DNA of 64,000 nucleotides from Myrica gale (taxonomy: Eukaryota > Streptophyta > Magnoliopsida > Fagales > Myricaceae), in NCBI GenBank assembly GCA_963930655.1, contig OZ005615.1, forward strand, positions 9,814,001 to 9,878,000, read 5' to 3'. Of the stretch, positions 58,105-64,000 are shown one piece after another (within the stretch, counting starts at the first letter, position 1; the number at the start of each line of letters is the position of its first letter). The notes below the pieces were generated by a model that saw only the letters and a program-made list of their open reading frames with translations, was not told the DNA's origin and searched no databases. The position numbers and the translations under genes were made by a program.

Positions 58105-61100
58105 ATGGCTTCTTCGGAAGCCGATTCCCGTCTGAGCCAGGCCATCTCCCCAGCCCTCGAGAAGATCATCAAGAACGCCTCGTGGCGCAAGCACTCCAAG
58201 CTCGCCCACGAGTGCAAATCCGTCCTCGAGAAGTTCTTTTCCCCTACCAAGACCGAGACCGATACTGACCCAGATTCCTCCGGCCCAGGCCCTCTCCACG
58301 ACGGCGGGCGCACTGAGTACTCCCTCTCCGACTCCGAGTCCATCCTCAGCCCACTTATCAATGCCGCCAGCTCTGGCGTCTTCAAAATTGCCGATCCCGC
58401 CGTCGATTGCATCCAGAAACTGATAGCCTATGGGTACCTCCGTGGGGAGGCCGACCCCTCTGGCGGCGACGAGGCCAAGCTCCTATCCAAGTTGATCGAG
58501 TCCGTGTGCAAATGCCACGATTTGGGCGATGATCATATTGAATTGCTTGTTCTCAAGACGCTATTATCTGCGGTGACCTCGATTCCGCTGCGAATCCACG
58601 GAGATTGCTTGCTTCAGATCGTGAGGACTTGTTATGACATCTATTTGGGGAGCAAAAACATGGTGAACCAGACGACGGCCAAAGCGTCGCTGATTCAAAT
58701 GCTGGTGATAGTGTTCCGGAGAATGGAGGCGGACTCGTCGACGGTGCCGATTCAGCCGATTGTGGTTGCCGAACTGATGGAACCCGCGGAGAAATCCGAT
58801 GCGGACGGGTCCATGACAATGTTCGTGCAAGGGTTTATAACGAAGATAATGCAGGACATTGACGGGGTTCTGAATCCCGTAACACCAGGGAAAGTGTCGT
58901 TGGGCGGTCACGATGGGGCGTTCGAGACGACAACGGTGGAGACGACAAACCCCGCGGATTTGTTGGACTCAACGGATAAGGACATGTTAGACGCCAAGTA
59001 CTGGGAGATTAGTATGTACAAGACGGCCTTGGAGGGAAGGAAGGGTGAGTTGGCGGATGGGGAGGGGGAGAGGGATGAGGACTTGGAGGTTCAGATTGGG
59101 AATAAGCTGCGCAGGGACGCGTTTTTGGTGTTCCGGGCGCTCTGCAAGTTGTCGATGAAGACACCTCCCAAGGAGGCTCTGGCAGATCCCCAGTTGATGA
59201 GGGGGAAGATTGTGGCTTTGGAGTTGTTGAAAATTTTGTTGGAGAATGCTGGGGCTGTGTTTAGGACTAGTGATAGGTACTCCCTTTCACGCACAGTTTT
59301 AACATGATATACATATATATAGGTGACTGTATGTAGGTAATTATCCACGAAATTTTGTGCGCCTATGTTGTGTTTGAGGTCTCCTTTTCTCTTCATGTTC
59401 ATCAAAGCTACTATCGTGCTCTTTCAGAATTTTGTTCTGCATGTGTGTATATGAATTACTGTTCAGTAGAAAGTGGTAATGGATTTAATCTTGTGAATAG
59501 TGTATAGATATGTAAGACGTGGTCCTAGTACTGGATTAGAATTTAATGTTTTAAAACTTACTAAGCAAAGGAAAAAAAATTCACGTGTATTTAAGATGCA
59601 ATGTTGAATTTTTAACATGCATTTGTAATTTTTCCTTGTCAGTTTGGCTTTGCCGGTGGATTCTGAATGGGTTGGATAGGATGCTTGGTGAGAGAATTTG
59701 AGTTGGGAAAGTTTGGAGAACTATGTTGGGATGGGCAAGGAATAGAGCAGTTACTAGAGATCTTTGTAGTGAGTAGGTGTTTTCCTAGTAGTAAGATGCG
59801 GGCAAAACTTAGATCTTCTTTGCTACAAAGCATAGTAACAGATCAAATCAAAATCTCCATGTGGAGTGGGGTTTTTAATTGTCAGTAATTGAATTTGGTT
59901 GGGGAATTCAAAGTTCGTAAATAATATGGGCTTGGTTTGCTAGCTCTAAATTGTTAGCATCGATATCTGCCACAGAACCAAAGATCTGACATGTTTATAA
60001 ATTATAACACGAGCATTGCACTCAAGTCAAGGAGAGAGGTTGACTACATCTAGCTCAGTGACTGAATCGTCCTGCTGCTTATGCTGTTGGAGGAATCTGT
60101 TTTTGCAAAAATCAATTTGACTTTGTTTCATACTGTTCTCTTGGCTAGATGCTTGGCTGGGCATTGTCATGACAGTGGGAGCTTGGTTTCTTTCTAAAAA
60201 GATATTTTCCAATCTCTCTTTTTTCTATTAGCCATGCTATACTTGGTAGCCAGTCATTGATTAATCCAATTCATATTCAATCAAGTAAACTGGATTTTGG
60301 TTCTTCCTTTTTTCTTCAATTGGCTCAGGTACTTGAGCATTGTAGGTCTACAAGTCTTGCTGTGATTTCTTTCCTTTTTCCAACACATATTTGTAGTTTT
60401 TGTTTTTCCCCAACTAGTGAGGTTTCTAACTTAAAAGTTGTGTTCTTCTCCATGTCCTTGAAACAGGTTTTTAGGTGCCATTAAGCAGTACTTGTGTCTA
60501 TCATTGTTGAAGAACAGTGCTTCAACCCTTATGATTGTTTTCCAGCTTTCTTGCTCCATTTTCATTAGTCTGGTGTCAAGATTTAGAGCTGGATTGAAAG
60601 CAGAAATTGGAGTTTTTTTTCCTATGATTGTTCTCAGAGTCTTAGAGAATGTTGCTCAACCTAATTTTCAGCAGAAGATGATTGTTCTTCGGTTTCTCGA
60701 GAAGCTCTGTGTGGATTCACAAATCTTGGTGGACATATTTATCAATTATGATTGTGATGTCAATTCATCAAACATATTCGAGAGGTATTTCTGTTACATC
60801 CTGTAGATTTCTCACTTTCCAATACAATTGTATAGAAGCACGTACAGAACAAGAATATCAAGATTACTGACAGATTCCATTGCTACATTGGCTTACTTCC
60901 TCTCAATGCTTTGAGAATGATTGCCATGGTCCCCAAGTTAACATTTGTATGTGCTCTTCTTTTTGTTTGTGTTGATTTTCCAGAATGGTCAATGGACTCC
61001 TTAAAACCGCCCAAGGTGCCCCTCCAGGTGTAACCACCACACTGTTGCCACCGCAGGAGGTGACCATGAAACTTGAAGCTATGAAGTGCTTAGTGGCTAT

Positions 61101-64000
61101 TTTGAGATCAATGGGAGATTGGATGAACAGACAGCTGCGAATTCCAGATCCTCATTCCACCAAGAAATCTGAAGCAGCTGATAGCAGTCCTGAATCTGGA
61201 AGTCATCCCATGTCAAATGGGAATGGTGATGAACATGTTGAGGGGTCAGATTCTCATCCGGAAGCTTCCAGCGAGGCTTCCGATGTTTTGACAATAGAGC
61301 AGCGACGAGCTTACAAGCTGGAACTTCAGGTAAGAGATGATATGGTGTTTCGGATGCAAGCAGATCTCACTTAGGGCCATTGTTTAGCTGGCCATTTTCC
61401 ATGGAATCTAATTTACATCTTGTGGCAGGAAGGTATATCCATTTTCAATCGGAAGCCAAAGAAAGGTATTGAATTTCTTATCAATGCAAACAAGGTGGGC
61501 AATTCACCTGAGGAGATAGCATCTTTTCTTAAAAATGCATCTGGTTTGAAAAAGACTTTGATAGGTGATTATTTAGGAGAAAGGGAAGACTTACCATTGA
61601 AAGTAATGCACGCCTATGTGGATTCCTTCGAGTTCCAAGGCATGGAGTTTGATGAGGCAATCAGAGCCTTTCTTCAAGGCTTTAGGTTGCCTGGGGAGGC
61701 ACAGAAGATTGATCGAATCATGGAAAAGTTTGCTGAGCGTTATTGTAAATGTAATCCAAAGGCTTTTACTAGTGCTGACACGGCCTATGTCCTTGCTTAC
61801 TCAGTGATAATGCTCAATACAGATTCACATAACCCTATGGTGAAGAACAAGGTACATCCACATTTTCTAATTGATCTGGTTTGATGTTTCATACAGAATT
61901 GTGATAAAGACCTCACTCCCTCCCTCCCTCTCCTTCTCTTTCTCCCCCTTGATGGTAATCACAGATGTCAGCAGATGATTTTATTAGAAACAATCGTGGC
62001 ATAGATGATGGAAAAGACCTACCTGACGAGTACCTGAGGTCACTTTTTGAACGAATATCAAGAAATGAGATCAAAATGAAAGAAGATGATTTGGCTCCTC
62101 AACAAAAGCAGTCTATGAACTCAAACAGACTCCTAGGTTTGGACAGTATCCTGAATATAGTGATCCGCAAGCGTGGAGAAGGTAATATGGAGACCAGTGA
62201 CGATCTTATCAGGCGCATGCAAGAACAGTTCAAAGAAAAGGCTCGCAAATCTGAGTAAGGGGAACTTGACTTTTTTTTATGCTCCATTTTTTATTGCTTT
62301 CCCAAATTTTGCCAGTGCTTAAAAAAATTTGTTATTAGGATCTTGGTTTGACCTTTTCCACTATGCTTTGTTAAGGCAATATATTTTAAGCCATATACTA
62401 TTGCTGTCGATGAATCATATTGCTCTTAGTGGCATGCTCCTGGTGTTATCAAACACCTTGCTCTCCTCATACATTTAACATATCAGATAACTTATCAATA
62501 AAAGTTATCTGATATGTTAAATGTATGAGGGGAGCAAGGTGTTTGATTCTGCTACCCATGTCCTACCAATACTTTCCTGTTTGAAGAAGTTCACCAAATA
62601 GGGAGATGAGTAGCTAATTGTTCTCCACTTGGTTGTTCATATCTCAAGTTTGAATTTGACCCTTATTGTTAGCATCTGAGTTTTGTGGGATGAAATAAAA
62701 GGATGACATGAAACACAAGGGTACTTCAAGAAAATAAGAAATGTATGCCTTTCAACATGGTCAAACGTTTTGAGATGGACCACAATCCTAAGAGGAATAT
62801 CTGTGAGGATATTGTATGATTTTTCAGATAGTCTATTGTTTTGCTGTTTCATAGTTTTTTACTTGCCTAAAATTTCACTCTGCATTCTGCTTTTTTGATG
62901 TGTGGTTTCCTGCAATGTGAAACAGCCTTTTAGCTTTTCTTCTTATATTTACTTGCTTGGTGATTTGTAGGTCAGCTTATTACGCAGCAACAGATGTGGT
63001 GCTCCTTAGATTCATGATTGAGGTATGCTGGGCTCCAATGTTGGCTGCGTTCAGTGTTCCACTTGACCAAAGTGATGATGAAGTAGTACTAGCTCTATGT
63101 CTTGAAGGCTTCCGGTATGCTATCCATGTTACTGCTGTGATGTCCATGAAGACTCATAGAGATGCTTTTGTGACTTCCTTAGCAAAGTTTACCTCTCTCC
63201 ACTCTCCTGCTGACATCAAGCAGAAAAATATAGACGCGATTAAGGTTGGTGTGCATGTAGCTATTATAGATGCTATTATAATAGAATAAAATAAGAATGT
63301 TAATGGTAAACTGAACCTACTTGAGTTTTACGATGTCTATCATGAGATTCCGTTTGCATACGTTTCGTGTATTATTTGGGACATAGAAAATCGTTAATCC
63401 TCCCAAATAAAAAGTTGTCGATCCTTCACTGATATTGACATAGCTTTCGATTCGCAGTAAAATAGGCATGCTGCATTTCAGTTTCTGGATCAACTCCAAC
63501 TAACATGTCATCTGATGAACAGAGTGGGGATGGGAATTGTATTTAAGACCCACTAGGCGCTTTTGTAACTTACCAACTTAAACACAATGTGGTCATGGGT
63601 GTAAATTTCTAAGTGTATGCTTACCAATGTTATGAACACATGGATCAGTAGATTGCAGAATGACACACACACATGCTTATATGTTTTTTTTTTTGATAAG
63701 AAAGGAATAAATCTGGTTAAAACAATTGGCGTCGCCCGGGCTCGAACCGGAGACCTTCAGTGTGTTAGACTGACGTGATAACCAACACATGCTTATATGT
63801 AAGTAAAAAGAAGCCTATCTCAGCTGTAATTTATTTTCTGATTATGTGAGGTAAATTTTTGAACACAAAGCAAATGGACATTGCTTATGGACCTGACAAA
63901 TGTATATCGAATCTATATTGTTGATAGGCAATAGTTGCAATCGCAGATGAAGATGGAAATTACTTACAGGAAGCATGGGAGCACATCTTGACTTGTGTTT
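58105..64000 (+). CDS. BIG3: BIG3-type Sec7 ARF guanine-nucleotide exchange factor, 5' part
   Basis: Coding exons: 58105-59276, 60467-60784, 60984-61329, 61429-61851, 61965-62254, 62971-63244 and 63928-64000 (cut by the window). All junctions are GT-AG and phases join without a break, giving the first ~965 of about 1750 residues. The N-terminal DCB region starts '[20 protein letters not shown]' and contains '[16 protein letters not shown]'. The HUS region has the '[17 protein letters not shown]' box (residues ~480-500). The Sec7 domain, about 613-800, has the catalytic glutamate E702 in 'FRLPGE' and '[13 protein letters not shown]' at 736-748. BIG proteins activate ARF1 at the trans-Golgi network for secretion and recycling. 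Exon 1 is GC-rich compared with its surroundings. The sequence is closest to Arabidopsis BIG3 (At1g01960), and the adjacent PPR remnant agrees. No lesions are seen. Confidence 0.95.
62448..62547. repeat. 46-bp-stem hairpin in BIG3 intron 5
   Basis: Arms 62448-62493 and 62502-62547 are inverted copies with one mismatch (a G-U pair in sense RNA) around the 8-nt loop ATCAATAA. They are near-perfect and therefore young. No coding or transposon match was recognised. Confidence 0.95.
63685..63784 (-). mobile_element. SINE-like retroposon with tRNA-Val(AAC) head
   Basis: On the minus strand the element starts TGGTTATCACGTCAGTCTAA, which is plant tRNA-Val(AAC) from the D-loop onward. It keeps the anticodon arm, variable loop, B box (GGTTCGAGCC) and 3' acceptor strand. 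A ~30-bp tail ending CCTTTCTTATC and a run of ten A follow. A perfect 16-bp duplication ACACATGCTTATATGT (63669-63684 and 63785-63800) marks target-primed retroposition. The first ~16 tRNA nucleotides, with most of the A box, are missing, so it cannot fold as tRNA or start polymerase III transcription normally. It lies in BIG3 intron 6, antisense to the gene. Confidence 0.85.

Noticed and set aside
63721-63790. Functional tRNA-Val(AAC) gene on the minus strand
   Set aside because: The 5' acceptor strand and most of the A box are missing, and the piece is bounded by a 16-bp duplication and a poly(A) tail, so it is a retroposed fragment.

Overview
This is nuclear DNA of a flowering plant, almost certainly a eudicot. 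The genes carry GT-AG introns of 0.1-2.5 kb in AT-rich DNA, the gene families are plant-specific (LOB-domain, AHL, PPR, large ARF-GEF), and the spacers are full of class II transposon debris (MULE, hAT, Harbinger-like MITEs) with some LTR, LINE and SINE-like pieces. I cannot name the species.

Layout. 0-6 kb: transposon-rich spacer with a complete 1.1-kb hAT deletion derivative. 6.15-6.73 kb (-): small membrane-anchored acidic protein. 7.7-9.1 kb: Pack-MULE carrying a DM13/DOMON gene fragment. 9.6-15.1 kb (-): five-exon AT-hook (AHL) gene. 15-22.6 kb: spacer with two MULE-type MITEs. 22.7-27.9 kb: a ~5-kb MULE with a broken transposase, a nested solo LTR, a captured MED23 fragment and an apparently intact zf-GRF gene, all flanked by an unusual 112-bp direct repeat. 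29.7-31.6 kb (+): intronless nuclear-type protein with a FAR1/GCM-like zinc module. 32-36 kb: LINE remnant and a truncated HSC70 5' end. 36.2-40.2 kb (-): LBD31-like gene whose last exon is tandemly duplicated. 49.1-52.1 kb (+): LBD30/LBD18-like gene. 53.9-55.0 kb (-): remnant of a PPR gene. 58.1-64.0 kb (+): first seven coding exons of a BIG3-type Sec7 ARF-GEF, which runs off the window; its introns hold a 46-bp-stem hairpin and a tRNA-Val-derived SINE-like insertion.

The gene order looks ancestral. AHL - LBD31 - LBD30 matches the order I recall for Arabidopsis At4g00200-At4g00220, and PPR next to BIG3 matches At1g01970/At1g01960 (locus numbers from memory, not checked).

The most interesting signal is regulatory. 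The two divergent LBD genes share a 22-bp identical block plus a 13-bp block containing a perfect TERE (CTTNAAAGCNA), in the same order and orientation and ~250-280 bp before each ATG. This suggests a retained xylem-vessel control module. Other leads are the duplicated LBD31 last exon, the 112-bp direct flanks of the MULE, its convergent GRF gene, and two separate gene-fragment captures.
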